Assembly (NCBI RefSeq): GCF_033958435.1
Contig: NC_134150.1
Location: forward strand, 39,799,501-39,863,500
Direction of reading: 5' to 3'
Source of the DNA: Carettochelys insculpta
Taxonomy: Eukaryota; Chordata; Testudines; Carettochelyidae
DNA length: 64,000 nt
The notes below the pieces were generated by a model, which saw only the letters and a list, made by a program, of their open reading frames with translations, made no database searches and had not been told where the DNA came from. Shown here piece after piece: positions 50,101 through 63,395 of the stretch (positions within the stretch are counted from its first letter, which is position 1; every line of letters starts with the position of its first letter). The translations under genes and the position numbers were made by a program.

Positions 50101-51345
50101 TTCCCCCCCACGGGTATAAAAATAAGCCACGTTTAAAGAAAAACAAAATAAGGCAGGATTTCAAACCACCAAAACATCTCCCCAACAGAAAAGGAAAACT
50201 AGCATTGGCATTGGCATGGGATTAAGGCAGGGTATCCAATGCACCTTGATTCAGCACTGCAAAGCCATCGGGAACCAAATGTGGGGGGGAAAAAGCAACG
50301 TTCACCAGACCACACCATTTCACAGTAGCAAAGGAAAAAATAAAATAAGGAGAAGAGGACAGAATGACATTCTCCGCTCTATGCCAGGAGACTCAGTTTG
50401 TGTCCAAAAAGTGCTCATGGATCTGGAGCAAAATGGCACAAGAGGATAGACATACAAACAACCCATCAATTGCTCTATCCATGCTGTACCCAGTTCATTA
50501 CTGAGAAACCTCAACGCCGCGGCTTGTGATTAACTTTATTTTAGAAATCGACCAAATCTAAGAATTAAGGATTCCACTATTTCCAGTTTTGTGCCCCCCA
50601 CTCCTGCGGCTAGAGCCAGATCTGAACACATTTCCCATTTGAGCAGGCGGCATTTTCGAGCCCAACCTGCATCCGTGACACTAGACCGTAGCGGCAAAGT
50701 TTGGACCTGAAGTGAGCCAATGGTACCGTAAAAATGCAACCAAGTAATGTGGACAGACACACCTCTTTTCCTCTTCCTCTCCAGTGTTCCCTCTGGAGTG
50801 GCAGCAGAAACAGGGTCAACAAAGGTTACATGTTAAAGATCATGCAAGATATAGGGATGGAGAGAGAGAGAGAAGAATAGATGAAAGAAAGAAAGTCATT
50901 ATAGGCAGAGAGAAGAAAAAGATTGTTATTTTCTCTTTTCCCTTGTAGGAAAATCTCCTTCCCAATTATCTCAGTTCTTTTCCTGTTCTTCCAAAGTAAT
51001 TACCAAGTACAAACCCAAATATTCCTGCTCCACACCCACAGCAACCCTAGGGAAGGACATTAGGTGGGAGTTTCTTCAGGGGTTTTCCTCACACAGAGCG
51101 CAGCAAAGTGAGAGATACAACCCCCAGGAGGCCTTTAAGGAAAGGAAGGACAAGGAACGTTCCCAATGCACAGACCTGGTGGGTCTTTCTAGTCTGGCAC
51201 AATGGCCTTTTAACCCCCGAAAGTGCATTGCAGGAGGAAGGGAACAGCTCAATGAGATGCAGGGTTGGATTCGAACGCTGGAAGAGACTAGTCTCTGGAG
51301 AGAGGATGCGTTTCTCCTCACCTCTAAACACCAAGGTTCTGAACC

Positions 51346-51541
51346 AAAGTTCCCTCTAATTTTTTAACATCCCTGGATGGAATAAATTTTGTTATGTGCA
51401 CTGAGGCCTGGGCGGATGTGCACCACCAACAGAAGCATGTGTGGCAAGTTGTGAATGCTCTCAGCGCTCTGCTAATCAGCAGAGTGGTGCCTGAATCTCT
51501 CCTGGGTGACTACCCAAGAGCTCGGCTTACAGGGAACACTG
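51346..51541. repeat. TIR element (GTTCCCT family), copy 5
   Basis: Starts aaagttccctctaatttttt and ends ctcggcttacagggaacact. The interior has aaattttgttatgtgcactg, tgcaccaccaacagaagc and tctgctaatcagcag. It is the most complete copy, about 195 bases. Confidence 0.65.
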
Positions 51542-52094
51542 TCCTTAACTCAGACCAACTCCCATCAGGTTCAATACAAGCCTGCCACAGGGTACATCTA
51601 CCCTTGAAGCTGGCGGCCGGATTCCCAGCTTGAGGAGACATGATCGTGCTGTCTGGATGGGCGATGCTGCAGCAGTGCGAGCTGTGGGATGGCCTAGACA
51701 ATTCGAGTAGCTTCCTAGGGTCACACCCCTGCAGTGGCTACAGCCCATCCCGCTGCCCCCAGCTCGGTTCTGTTTTAGCAGCGTAGCTTGGGGAGAGCAG
51801 ACATGGGCTCATCTCCTCAAACCGAGGAGTGCAACCTTAGCTCCACATACAGACGTGTCCTCTCAGAAATTCAGAGGAGGCCAAAGCCTACAGAGGAGCC
51901 AGGAGACCACCACCCATTCTAAACCAAGGTCTGGGAAAGGTCACGACAACAGGACGGAGGCTCTTCTTTGCCAAGCCAAACCGTAACCAGGGCACTGCCG
52001 TGGCCGCTGACCAAGAACATGACGGACCCCTTCGAGCCCTTTTCAGGCTGCGCGCTGGAGACCAAACAAGGAGCTACACTGTGAGATGAGAGAT

Positions 52095-52290
52095 CTGGTC
52101 TGAGCGCTGGACTGGAAGTCAAGAACTTGCCGGTTCTAATCCTCTTCCCAACAAATTCACTTCCCTCTGCCTCCGTCTCCACGCCTGTCCCATGGAGATG
52201 CGGATGTTTACCTGCCTCCCAGGGGGCTGCAAAGCGCGGTGTTTGTACAATGCTTTGAGAATGAGGAGCCCACGGTATGACAAAACTCGC
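52095..52290 (+). mobile_element. CORE-SINE (MIR-like)
   Basis: The head resembles a MIR tRNA part (gagcgctggactggaagtca, gccggttctaatcctcttcc). It is followed by the core region with cacttccctctgcctccgtc and catggagatgcgga. Old and diverged. Confidence 0.6.
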
Positions 52291-53261
52291 CTTGTGATGC
52301 CCATGGAAATGCAGCTGTGATTGTCAAAGCACAGAGATCAGGACCCCCTCCCCGGCGAGAAGGGCTGGAAATCCTACAGGGGTTTTAGCTCTGCCTGGGA
52401 GTTTCGCACAAAGTCCTGCCATAGCGCTGGGAAAAAGGACAGAGGGCTGGGGCCTGCTTTGACTGCTCAGATTCAATGCTCTACCACCAGTACAGAAAAG
52501 GAAGCTCCAGAGTCACTGGGCTGTGATCCGCTCTGCCACCCCTTGCACAGATGAAATGCCGCAGGCATTCGCTCCCATAGGAGCGACACGTTCATAGGTA
52601 CCTGTGCGGCAGGAATGATCATGGCTGGAAGACGCTGCAGGTTCCTAGAACTGGTGTTCAGATGGCATCGATCCCTGGTTGCTATGAGAAGCTGCTGCTG
52701 GTGAATCCCTTCTTGTACTGTTTGCAGGTGTTCCCCCTATTTCTACCGCATTCCTCTCTGTGGAGCAGGGAGCAATACCTTCCCTTGCACCCACATGGAG
52801 CAGCTGAGCTGGAACCAAGCCTGCTGCTTTGTCCCCTGGTTTCTAGTGTAAAAGGACCGGCCATGGTTTCATTTGCAGGGACTGTGCCGTCCCTGTCTGA
52901 AGGGCTGCAGTCAGCAGGTCAGAGCTCTCCCCAGACCAAGGTGCCTCAGCAGGCGGCCGGCTAAATCTCGGAGACTGTGGCCATGCGCAAAGTGAGTCTG
53001 GCAGCTACTCCTTTTTGCAAAGTGCTCAGCAACCAACCGTAGCCTCTTCACAGTCAACTACAGAAGCGCCTGGAGAGAGAAGGGAGCCAATTTCGCAACA
53101 CACAGTATCTTTGGCCAAGACCAGAAACTCATGTGCAAGGCTCAGACTGCTCTCCGGCTGCAGAGTTCCTCTGCTGGTGGGGGTGGGGGCGGGGTCAGAC
53201 ATAAAATGGATATTTCGCTTTTTGAAAAGACTGTCCAGCTTGTCAGCTTTTTTACTAGACT

Positions 53262-54700
53262 CATCGATTCACAGATTTCTAAGGCTGGACAGGACCATTT
53301 GATAGAGTCAGATCTGCTCAGATCTCACACTGTTCTACTTCACCCAGTCACACTTAGCACAATCAAACAAGTTGTCTGTGGCTAACGTTTGCCCTCCAGA
53401 AAGGTAATTGCTGTTCACTGGGAGACATCTAGAGACGGAGAAACAGCCATTTCACCGTTCCCAGCCAGTGCTTTTTGTCAGGCCTTTCTCTGCTGAACTC
53501 AAGAGCCCTTTAGGACCCAGGAAACCATTATACACTGAAATTAAGTCACCTCCGCCTTCTTTGTGATCTGTGAAACAGCCTGACCTCGAAGTCTTCTGTG
53601 GCGAGGCATCTTCTCAAGCTGGTGAGTCTTTTGTGAGTCCAGCTTCTGCAGCCTCCCCAATTTTTGCAACCTCCTTTTTAAAATACAATTATAACTGTGC
53701 AGCATTCCAGTCTGATCCGTGCTAGATACAGAGGTTGAGTCAGCTTCCTACAGCTACTCCCTGTTCATACACCCCTGGAGAGCAGCAGCCCTTGGTGCCA
53801 CAGCCTTCTACCAAGAGCTCATGTCCACTGTGATCCAGAAATCACAGACTCTCTGCTTCCCAAGATACAATCCCCCATTCCGCAGGTTGGGGCCTGTATC
53901 CCTTGTTCTTAAGGCTTTGCATTTGGCTGTGTTTGTTCAAATGGGCCTGTTTACCAACCAATGCAGATCGCTCTGTATAAATGCCCTCTCCTTCTCCAGA
54001 TTTACCACTGCGCTGACCTTTCTGTCATCTGCAAATTTCATCAGCTGTGGCTTGATATTTATTGCTAGACCATTGGTAAAAAATGTCTAATAGCATCAAC
54101 CCTAGTAAGGATCCCTGAGGAACCCCGTTACTAGCACTAGTTTCTGACGATCACTCACTGGCAGCAAGTTTACGAGATCTGCCAAACAGTTTTTAATCTA
54201 ATATGTGGCTTCCTCTATATGGCACAGTGCTAATTTATTCATCAGTATCATGCAGAGCAATGTCACATGCCCTACAAAAGCCTAAATGTATTTTTATCTA
54301 TGCAGTCATCTTTAACAACCCACCTTGTAATATCAAAGAATGAAATCAGGTTAGTTTGCAACACCTCTTTCCCATAAAACCACGCTGGCTGGCACTAATT
54401 ATATTCCTATGCTTTGTATCAATGGAGCTCTGTATTCAGTTATACATTATTTTAACCAGGACTGATTGGCTTGAGTCTGCGTACATGCTCTTTTGTGAAT
54501 AGTGCCACAATATTAGTATTGGAATGCCTCAGATATTAAAGTCTGCCGTCAATAGAATTCTCCTCAGCTGACTCTTTGAAAACTCTTGGGTGATGTTATC
54601 TGAACCTATAACCGAAATAGGTTTATGCCTGCTAGATGGTGTTTAACATCCTCCTCCATCATTAATGGAGCGGAAGGAACTTTAGCCAGCTGTCTGTCTG
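53262..54700 (-). mobile_element. Degenerate CR1/L2-type LINE with RT motif
   Basis: Read on the minus strand, 54110-54124 encodes VPQGS of the reverse-transcriptase motif GVPQGSxLG, followed by KYQATADE, a decayed FADD-type active-site region, and then several stops. The low-coordinate end resembles a CR1-type tail (attcacagatttctaaggct in plus sense). Limits are approximate. Confidence 0.65.
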
Positions 54701-55279
54701 ACTGGGGGATGTTCTTCTGGTTACTGTCATCAGTCTAGGACTTTTCTTGAATTTTCATTGACAACACTACTGCCATCACTACAACCAGGGGGTGCGTTTT
54801 CAGCATGCCAAAGCTGCTTACGTCACCACACTCACAAGGGGAACCGTAACCTGCTAGAGACCGCATAACACTACGGAGTTCCTTACAACAACGTTTCAGG
54901 AGCGGAGTTTAGCGCAGCATTTGTGGAGCAGTGACAATGAAGGGCTGGGTCTCCCAAGGGGTTACCAGGTCAATCGCAATAGGGAGAGAACTTCTCTATG
55001 GGGGGCAAATTAAAGAGAACAGCTGAGAAGTGAAGGCTTTACAAAAACAACTGTAGGGACAAATGAAGACAACCAAGCACAGCAGAGAAGAGTTTCCATG
55101 GAGATTTAGACTCATGATTCAATTTCACCTCTGGGGTAGGCAGGTGTAACGGACCCTGGGCAAGGACCGCATCTGCACACTTCAGGGGTCATTTCTGGCT
55201 TGAGTACAAGGAAAAGGGCCTTAGCACTGTCCCTTATGTCTTAAACAGTCTCTAACCAATTCTACAGACCAGGCTAAGT

Positions 55280-55778
55280 CACACTGTTGCAAAAAAAGCA
55301 AACATGATTCTGGGACGCATTAACAGGTGTGTTGTGAGCAAGACACGAGATGTCATTCTGCTCTGCTCTGTGCTGATTAGGCCTCAGTTGGAGTATTGTG
55401 TCCAGTTCTGGGCACCACATTTCAAAGGGATGTGGAGAAACTGATAGCGGTTTACGTGTATCGAAAGAGTGTTACAAGAAGGGAGAAAAATCGTTCTCCT
55501 CGGCCTCTGAGGATAGAACAAGGAGCAATGGGCTTAAATTGCAGCAAGGGAGGTTTAGGTTGGACTTTAGGAAAAAGTTCCTAACTGTCAGGGTGGTCAA
55601 ACACTGGAATAAATTGCCTAGGGAGGCTGTGGAATCTCCATCCCTGGAGATATTTAAGAGCGTGTTAGACAAGACACCTATAAGGGATGGTCTAGACAGT
55701 GCTTGGTCCTGCCCTGAGGGCAGGGGACTGGACTCAATGACCTCTCGAGGTCCCTTCCAGTCCTAGTGTTCTATGATT
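55280..55778 (+). mobile_element. CR1 LINE, 5'-truncated 3' end
   Basis: Same family as the 4.2-kb copy but more diverged. It has [15 protein letters not shown] sequence, then a deletion/frameshift, then [18 protein letters not shown] and [19 protein letters not shown]. The tail is ggactcaatgacctctcgag. It lies antisense in the large KIAA0513 intron. Confidence 0.9.
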
Positions 55779-58700
55779 TTTGTCTTACCCTGAGTCAGCA
55801 ATTTACACAGCTGCAATTTACATACCCCCCCGGAGTCCCAGAAGGACCCCTGGACAGCACACCTCCCTGGAGACCCTTCATCAGAGCGCTGCGTATGGGG
55901 AAGGAGATGGAAGGGGGAACATAAGGCTGCAAAGCTGTAGCAGGAATTAGCCCTAATCCAGGGTTAACGATGCCACCAAAAGCTGGTGCAGCACATACAG
56001 AGGGTGCAACTTACAGCCCGCTCCCCAGAACAGCCAAAGCAGACGGGAAGGGGGCAGACGGGTGTGTTGAGATACCATACAACAGCACACATAGCAACAC
56101 CCCCCAGTACTCTGGCACTGGCTGACGGCAGGCAGAGTTTATGGACCAACTCCTCATTGGCCCCTTGACTAAGGTCAGTCAGTAAAATACTGATGTTCGG
56201 TGTCTTCTAATTTCATTGCTTCACTTTTACAGAAGACAGAGCCCTTCAGCCCGCAGGAAGGGGAGCATTTGCAAGCTGCACAGCTCCAGAAAAAACATGT
56301 GCAGCACTGGGGTGGATGCGAGGGCTGTGTAACAGTGCAGGAAGATGTACCAGTAGGGAGCATTTGAGCCAAGACAGAGGACAAACCATTCCTCTCCCGC
56401 TGGACACAGGCAGAGGTGGCTGAGGTCTCACCCCAAACCCATACAGCATTCTACATGTTTGTGCCAGGGAAGAGTGAGGAACGAAACGAGGTCTGAACCT
56501 GCAGTTCCAGAAGGGGGGATTGTGAAATTTCCAGCCTCAGACTTAAATTCTGGAACCGTCCCATCCTCCCCGCACCCCCCCATGCCAGCAGAACTGCAGC
56601 TTGTCCAACACGGCAAGGTTTAGTTTAGCCTGATGGGTCAGCTTGCTATACAAGCAGTAGGGGATGAAGATCCCAAAATGCCCTTGAGAATAACAGCCTG
56701 GGGCCTAACTGGGACCGTCATGGGATATTCAAAGCCTCTCTAGCAGGAACCTGACTCCACCATGGCCAGTCACGGGGCTGGGTACCAGGTTTGACTGATG
56801 GGATGCTGACACAGGATTTGCCCCAATGCAGACTGGGACTCTCAAATCTAGAGGGCTTCCTTGGAGCTGCTGTGACAAACCACAGTGATTCTTCTGGGAG
56901 ACTTAGCACTGTTCTTTAATTAAAGGCAACCCATTGAACCGGATATTTTTACTGCATCCCAAATCAAGCTGCAGGATGCTACCAATTTTAAATCTGCTCT
57001 CCCTGCTATGATTTGTACTTTGTTCAGCAAGATGTGCCCATGTTCACATTATGCAGCTGGTCTTTCCTACCTTCCCAAAGGAGCTGCATGAGACACTGCA
57101 GCTTCTCACCAGCTCAGCAGTATTTCCCCCCAGCCACAGCTCAGAAGTTATTTATTACAAATGTTTTGTTTTTTGCAAATCAGGGAAATCAGCCATCTGG
57201 CTAGCTCGAAAAGGCATTCTCGCCACAGTGCAGCTGCCAAAGACACATGACCTTGCGAGACATTTGCTCCAGCAAATTTCATGCTTCATAAATGCAAGCG
57301 GTATGAACGTTCTATAGGCTCTTTCATTGTTCTGGTTAGAATAATACTGAAAACGTGCCAGGCTTTTCCAGTTCCATCAGGGCATTTCATATCTGGTAAG
57401 TGTTTATTCTTCCTGTGACCGCATCTAAAAACACTTGACTCTGTGATTGCAACACTTGGCGTTGTTAAACCATGTATCTCAAAGCACTCTACAAAGGTGA
57501 GGAAGCTCTGCCCCCACTTCCCAGGCATGGTAATAATGGCAAGGAAAGGAGATTCACTCAAGGACACATGCTAAGTCAGTGGCAGAGCAGGAACAGAACC
57601 ATATCTCCCAACTCCCAGTCCAGTGCCTTATGCAGGTCTCCATGCTATCTTTCTTAAAGGGACACTCCAGGGAAAAAACAAAATTGTACAGTGACCCACC
57701 TTTTGCATAAGCAACTTCTCAGAACACGATATCCAAATTTTTAAAAGCCAATGGACTGCTCACCACATATTTCAACATTTTATTTACTTGCATCAAATGT
57801 CAATTTCATTTCTGAGTCAGTTTCATTCCTACTTCTCCTCTGCCTGTACTTGGCGGCTGCCACCCTTTTGCAACCCTCAGCGGATGTGTGCAATCTCACT
57901 AACGAAACCTCGCCTATACTTTTATTGTTTCCAGAAAGATCTCTATTAACTCAGCTTGCCTAAGACTCACATTTAAAAAATAAAACAGACAAACTACTGA
58001 TAAATTTTGGGCCCATGCTCCTGACTTTGTCCCTTTAGGGGCCTAAAAACAAGAAAACCTTTGTGATCCCAAATCCTCACCAGGATGAGTATTTAAGCTT
58101 GAATTATGCCAGTATCTAGATCCAAAAAGAACACCGGGAAATGTATTCTTTCCCCTGGCTTACTTGCCAGGGCTCAAGCTCGGGGCTCTATTGCCACAGT
58201 AAGCTCGCAATCAACCACTTACGGCAGACCCCTTTCCCTGCAACGTGCCTCTTTTTCAGGAGATCAGGTGGACAGTGGCAGGGTGAAAGCAGGACCTTGG
58301 GTTTAGGTCTTGGCAGGTCAGTGAAAGGAGACTGATCACCACCTATTTGCCATACAGATGGAGCTATGTTTGGAGAGAGAACATCAATGGATTTCTCCTG
58401 TCCCAAAGGCAGGCTGCCTCCAACATCCATGGGACTTGCATGGCTGACCCCTGTAAGTCTACGGTAACCACACCCCTCCATGTTATCTGGCTGCAGCTTT
58501 GACCGATGCTTGCTTAGATTCTTTCCTACAAAGCTGCAACCTCTGGGAAGAGCTGATCCCCTCCCTGCGAGTTCCAATGGGTGGGGCTGTGCTGCCAGCA
58601 ACAGCCCTTGCAGGGACAGGCGCTGCACTTTCCAATAGCTACAGTGCAATGGGGGGCAGACTCCCTATGTGCTGTGCCGAGCTCAGTGAAAGAACTTCAG

Positions 58701-58970
58701 AAGGAAGGCCTGGAAGAGGGGACAGGTTCCTGGCATTGTACTTCTCCCCCATAACGCTGCACCCAGGACCCCAAGCACGTCTGACCTTCACACTGTTAGT
58801 TCTGGCGTCAGCCACTCTGCAGTGCGGCAGGATTTAAACAGCCATCGGCCAGGTGGACTTGACCAGCTGCAGGGGGCTGGGGGAGTTAGTGAGTGCACAC
58901 AGGGTAGTTTTCCTCCCGACTTCCAGCCCTCCCCGGCCAGGGCGGCTGGAATTTAATGTTGATGCCCTAC

Positions 58971-59048
58971 CTGGTGGTCGGAGATCGCTTCCTCCTCTCG
59001 CAGTGGACAGCGTCGAAAAATGCTGCGTTCCAAAATCTCAGGGTGTGC
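58971..59048 (-). CDS. KIAA0513: KIAA0513 exon [11 protein letters not shown]
   Basis: Seventy-eight bases encoding [19 protein letters not shown] then KRSPTT. Acceptor tttcgtag, donor GTAGGG. The following 11.8-kb intron carries two CR1-type LINE copies and a CORE-SINE. Confidence 0.93.
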
Positions 59049-59449
59049 CTACGAAACACGGACAAGGGGCTGGAGACAGAGCATGGCCGCCGTGGGGCCC
59101 ATGCACAAGGGGGTCCTGCCAAGGTGCCATCCACACAGATCCCACCCTGGGCTTCCCTGTCCTAAGCACGCAGCCCGCTTTATGGAGCTTTTAATCCCTG
59201 ATTGGGGTGAGAGGCCCGGTAGCGGCGGCACTGACGGAGCTCATTGCTTTGGGGGCGGGGGAAAGGCAGAGCTTGTCTTAAGCTCGGGCAGCTGTGCGCC
59301 GCCAGCTCGGCAGGGTCAGCGGCTGCAGTGCTGGGCGTGACTGTGAGCAGCACGCTCTCTGGGTTGCCTCTCCTAGCACCGGGGCTGTGCTGGTGGGTCC
59401 CAGGCGCAGCTGCAGCAGGGCGGGGTGGGCTGGGAGAGGCAGGCTTTAC

Positions 59450-59537
59450 CAGATAGGCTGCTGCTTCAGGTGCATATACAAATAGATCTTCTCTCCCTTC
59501 TTCTCCTCTTCCTCCTCCTCAGGGCTGTACAGGGAAA
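59450..59537 (-). CDS. KIAA0513: KIAA0513 exon with acidic run and HLKQQPIW
   Basis: Eighty-eight bases. It reads SLYSPEEEEEEKKGEKIY then LYMHLKQQPI, with the Trp codon split across the intron. The acidic run is slightly longer than I recall for human. Acceptor ttcctcag, donor GTAAAG. Confidence 0.93.
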
Positions 59538-59917
59538 CTGAGGAAGCAAGTTGCACACCAAGGTTGGGACGAGGCTAGTCGGCTTGCACACCAACTGAGC
59601 ACGGACTCAGCTGCTCACTCCACCCCCAGACAGCCCCCCTCCCACCCCCGCCCTCAGGCATCAAGGAAAGTATCAGCTCAGAACATACCTAACTGGGAAG
59701 AGAAAAGCAGCCCTGTTGCCTTCTGGGATGCTGCTGTGGAACGGGGGATGCTGCTGCTCTGAACAATGGATTAGGAAAACTTTGCTGCAGCTTCTGGAAG
59801 TGCCGCAGCCTCCCTGAGAAGGAGTCACTCCCTCCCCAGGAGAATTTCACTCTCCCACCCTGTATTCCCACCCTGGGGGTCCCTTTGCTATGGCTGATTT
59901 GTGGCTGCTCTGCTTAC

Positions 59918-59958
59918 CTGTTTTCTGCAGCTTCTCCTTTGGTTTGTCTTCCCCTTCC
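59918..59958 (-). CDS. KIAA0513: KIAA0513 micro-exon
   Basis: A 41-base exon encoding EGEDKPKEKLQKT, between acceptor ctgcag and donor GTAAGC. It is too short to stand out as an open frame, but the phases fit both neighbours and the sequence follows human EDENKPQEK. Confidence 0.85.
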
Positions 59959-60224
59959 CTGCAGCAAAGAAACCACCAATGTCAGCGCCTTGCTCCCAGA
60001 AACCAGGGCCCTAAAGCAGCCACCAGCTCCACCCTCCTTCAGTCCACAGAGCTAACCCATTTCTCCTGCTGGCACCCACCTGACCCCACTGCAGCCGCCT
60101 GATGAGATGCAATGGGGACAAACTGCAGCTCTCAGTCAGCTACTTGTACATTGGAGCCCTTCGGAGAGCTTCTCCAAACAACCACCTCATGCCCAGTGCC
60201 TGCTCTCCCAAGTAAGCAAGCATG

Positions 60225-60345
60225 TTATCCTATTCTGCACATGGGGAAACTGAGGCATAGGGCAGCTGGCTGATTGGACCAAGGTCAACCAGGGAAGTCA
60301 GTAGCAGAGCTAGGAATGCAATCCTGCTTTCCTGACTTTTGGCTG
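60225..60345 (-). mobile_element. CORE-SINE (MIR-like) fragment, antisense
   Basis: Contains cacatggggaaactgaggca, aaggtcaaccagggaagtca and agcagagctaggaatgcaat. Similar fragments are near 1.1-1.3, 2.4-2.53, 15.85, 19.03 and 28.6 kb. Confidence 0.5.
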
Positions 60346-60404
60346 AGCACCAACTCAGCTACTCACCCCACCCCCAGGCAGGTAGGAGCAGTCAGGAGCT
60401 CACA

Positions 60405-60485
60405 CAGCCTGGTCCACGGCGTGAGGACAGGGGACTGGACCCAACGACCTCTTGAGGTCCCTTCCAGTTCTAGTGTTCGATGACT
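60405..60485 (+). mobile_element. CR1 LINE tail fragment
   Basis: Only the last 80 bases of a CR1 copy are present, with actggacccaacgacctctt and ccttccagttctagtgttcg. Confidence 0.8.
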
Positions 60486-60755
60486 CTATGCGTGCTGGAT
60501 GAAATCATACCTATGCGCGTCTGTCTCACCTTCTAGTGCCTGGAGGGCTGGGGGAGCGTGTTATTGGAGGGAGAAAGCCCTGAACAGGAGGTCCTCAGGA
60601 GTAAAGGCACCTACCTGCTTTGGGAGCAGGCGGTTGCCGGTTCTACCCTGGATAGCACACGCGTCTGACAACCATTCCACCTGCATGTTCCACTCACCCA
60701 GGCGACAGCACACAACGCCCCCCTGGCATGAGAGCGCTGCTGGAGCGATACTCAC

Positions 60756-60963
60756 TCGCTTTTCTTGCCCGTGGGGCCCTTGAGCTTGGTTTCCAGCCCC
60801 CCGAAGAAGCCCTTCACGTTCTCCGTCTTCGCTGACGTGTTCTTCAAGAGTCGCTCGGCGATGTCTTTCTTCTCGGCCAGCCAGCTGTTCGCCGACTTCA
60901 GGTACGAGTCGATGCTCCCCATGGGCTTCTCCTTGGACTCTGAGGGCAGTGCCTGGGCTTTCC
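60756..60963 (-). CDS. KIAA0513: KIAA0513 exon with [14 protein letters not shown] motif
   Basis: 208 bases (2 + 68 codons + 2). It starts [19 protein letters not shown] and continues through [18 protein letters not shown] to [13 protein letters not shown]. The acceptor lies in a cttctctttcag tract and the donor is GTGAGTAT. The predicted helix is amphipathic and lysine-rich. Confidence 0.95.
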
Positions 60964-63067
60964 CTGAAAGAGAAGCAGGCATTAGGCATTGCTCTGCTCA
61001 GGGATGGGCCGCTCCCAACAGCAAAGCCTGCCCCACGGCTTTCCTTACAAGTGCCTCGAAGACCTCACTCGCAGAAAGGGTACAAAGGTGCCGAGGTTTT
61101 AGCTCCATGGAGACGAACCCACCAAAGCAAGGTGAACTCCCTGCATGAGCACACCTCACTTTAAAGCCAAAAGCAAGCGTGCCAGGGCCAGCCTCTCCTG
61201 AACCAACAGATGGTGCAGGACAGATTATGGAGGCCTGTGACATCCTCATACCTAGAAAGAGAGATTTCCTGGTGCACCACAGGAGGGGAAATAGTCCCTT
61301 GACTGGCAGTGGAGGCTCTGGGGGGCTGGGAGGTCACTGGTGTGAGTGCTACAGACACACTCCTTCCAGCACCACACTGGATATTTTAGGAACCTCTTTT
61401 TCCCTCCCTCCCCTCCCCCACCGCTCTGCATTCACCATCAGAGAGAACCCCCCTCCGCCCTCGCTCCCCAGCTGGCTCAGGGTCTCCCATTAGGCTACCC
61501 TTGCATAGTTTGTCCCCAAGAAAAATCCCCATCACGCCATGCCCTGCAGTTGCCTCAACCCGTCTCCAATCTCAAGCTCTCCATCCCACAGTTACTCAAC
61601 CTCACAAATTCTGAGCCTGGACAGACCCGGAGACCAGCTGCCCCGTGGGCTAGGGACAGACACTGGGGTTTCTGACAAGTGGTTCCCAGGCATGTCGCTA
61701 CTCTGCAGCTGTCCGTCAGGGCTGGGTGAACAGAGGAAGGTGTCAGCACATTCCCCTTCCATTTCCAGATGGCCAGGGGAGTGGGCTGACGAAATGGGGT
61801 CACCCACTCAAAAGCCATTAACTAAATCACAAATCCCACTCACTATAAGCAAGAACCAGATCCTCCCCCCTGCACCCCCGAGAAGCTGCTATGCAGTTAG
61901 GAAAGAGTTGGCCTCTGACCTGGTGAAAGCCCCTCCCGTCCTGGGACCACTGTGAAACAGAAGTCACATGAACCTTTGCAGCTGCGACAGCAGCTTTTGC
62001 AAAGGGGCAATGGAGGATAAAACTTGCATTACGAACAGCCCATCTTGCAAGTTTCTACAGGCACTGGAACAAGGCCCTTGCCTGCTGGGAGGTCTAACTC
62101 AGGAACGTTTGATGGGCGACGTGGTAATATTCCGGGTGGTATCTACATGGCAGAGCCACATGTGCCACAAACTGTGGTCAAAAGAAGCTTTCCTCCTGCC
62201 TGTTTAATAGCCATCTCTGGCTGTCAGAAACCAGCCCCTGTCATGACCAAAGAGCTGTCACCGGACATTGATTTCTTATTTGTAAAGTTCCAGGCTCAGT
62301 AGAGTAGGAGGAAGCTGGGTTCTTCACTGGGGCGGGCGGGTGGGGAGATATGGAGTTTCACAAGCCCATTTTAACCCCAGGTCACAAACTTTAGAATGGA
62401 ACAAACTCAGTTATGCAGCATGGCTCTGACCCCAGCAGGCCGCACTGATAACACAGGCCTTAGAAGTGGGGTTGGGGAATCTCCTGGCAGGTAACGCCAG
62501 AACAGGGGACCAGCGAGTAATAAAGGAGAGTTGCATCTGATTCCCCTTGTACTGCAGCCACAAAAGCAAGTGCAGCAGACCCAGGATTCAATATTGATCT
62601 GTTGTGGCTCCCCATGCCTGAATAGCCAAGCGCTTCTGTAACCGCTAGATGGTATCTCTTCTGATGAACGGACAAGGACACAGCTGAGTGTGTCCTCCCT
62701 GCCTGGGGACTTTGTGGCGAGATACTGGGCATCAAGGTGTTTAAAGGAGCCATGAGTTGCCAGACTAGGCTATCTGGAGCACACACAATACCCCAAGAAA
62801 CATGCATGCCCTTCTCTGCACAGGAATAACCAGCAGCCTTAACGATAGTCACATGTAACTCCTGGGTTCCCAGGTGGTGCTCAGCTCATGCCAGACGTCA
62901 ACTGCAGTGCCTGTGAGACCACCAACCTGGGCCGGGAGCAGCACATGCAGCCAGAAGAATGTGGCCAAGGAGAGAGAAGTGAGGACATGCCTGTTCTTTA
63001 AATGGGTACAATTTTCTGTTGAAAAAAATCGCTCCTGAGGCTTAGGAGGTCCCAGTTCAGTAGCACT

Positions 63068-63095
63068 TTTTTTTTTTTGGGGGGGGTGGGGAGAT
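63068..63095. repeat. T-run/G-run low-complexity tract
   Basis: A run of T followed directly by a run of G within a KIAA0513 intron. Confidence 0.9.
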
Positions 63096-63324
63096 ATTAA
63101 CTTGATTAGAAAATTCAGGTACTCTTCTCAGTGATTGTCCCCAAATAGACATCAAGCAGATGTCTTGGGATTCGGGTAGCCATCCCAGATCCAGCTGTCC
63201 TCTTCAGAGTAAACACACATCTGTTCTAACAAGTCACCATAACACTTATTCTGCAGAGTCATTTCAATGCCCCTGCTCCTTCAGTCCAGCCAGGATAAGC
63301 ACCCTGTGAGTAGAAGCCACTTAC

Positions 63325-63395
63325 CGATGTAATAGTAAGTGAAACACATGGTCATTAGATTCTTGGCAGGACCAAAGTCATCCATCTGGTGACAC
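63325..63395 (-). CDS. KIAA0513: KIAA0513 exon with [12 protein letters not shown] motif
   Basis: Seventy-one bases (1 + 23 codons + 1), reading [20 protein letters not shown] then YYI. Acceptor atggcag, donor GTAAGTGG. Apparently identical to human apart from one or two residues at the end. Confidence 0.95.

Larger units (their letters stand above)
47139..58970 (-). other. KIAA0513: 11.8-kb KIAA0513 intron
   Basis: Intron between the exons [11 protein letters not shown] and EKWCHMTQ. It contains a CORE-SINE (52.1 kb), a TIR element (51.35 kb), a degenerate minus-strand CR1-like reverse-transcriptase copy (53.3-54.7 kb) and a plus-strand CR1 tail (55.3-55.77 kb). No other exon is recognised. 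Confidence 0.7.
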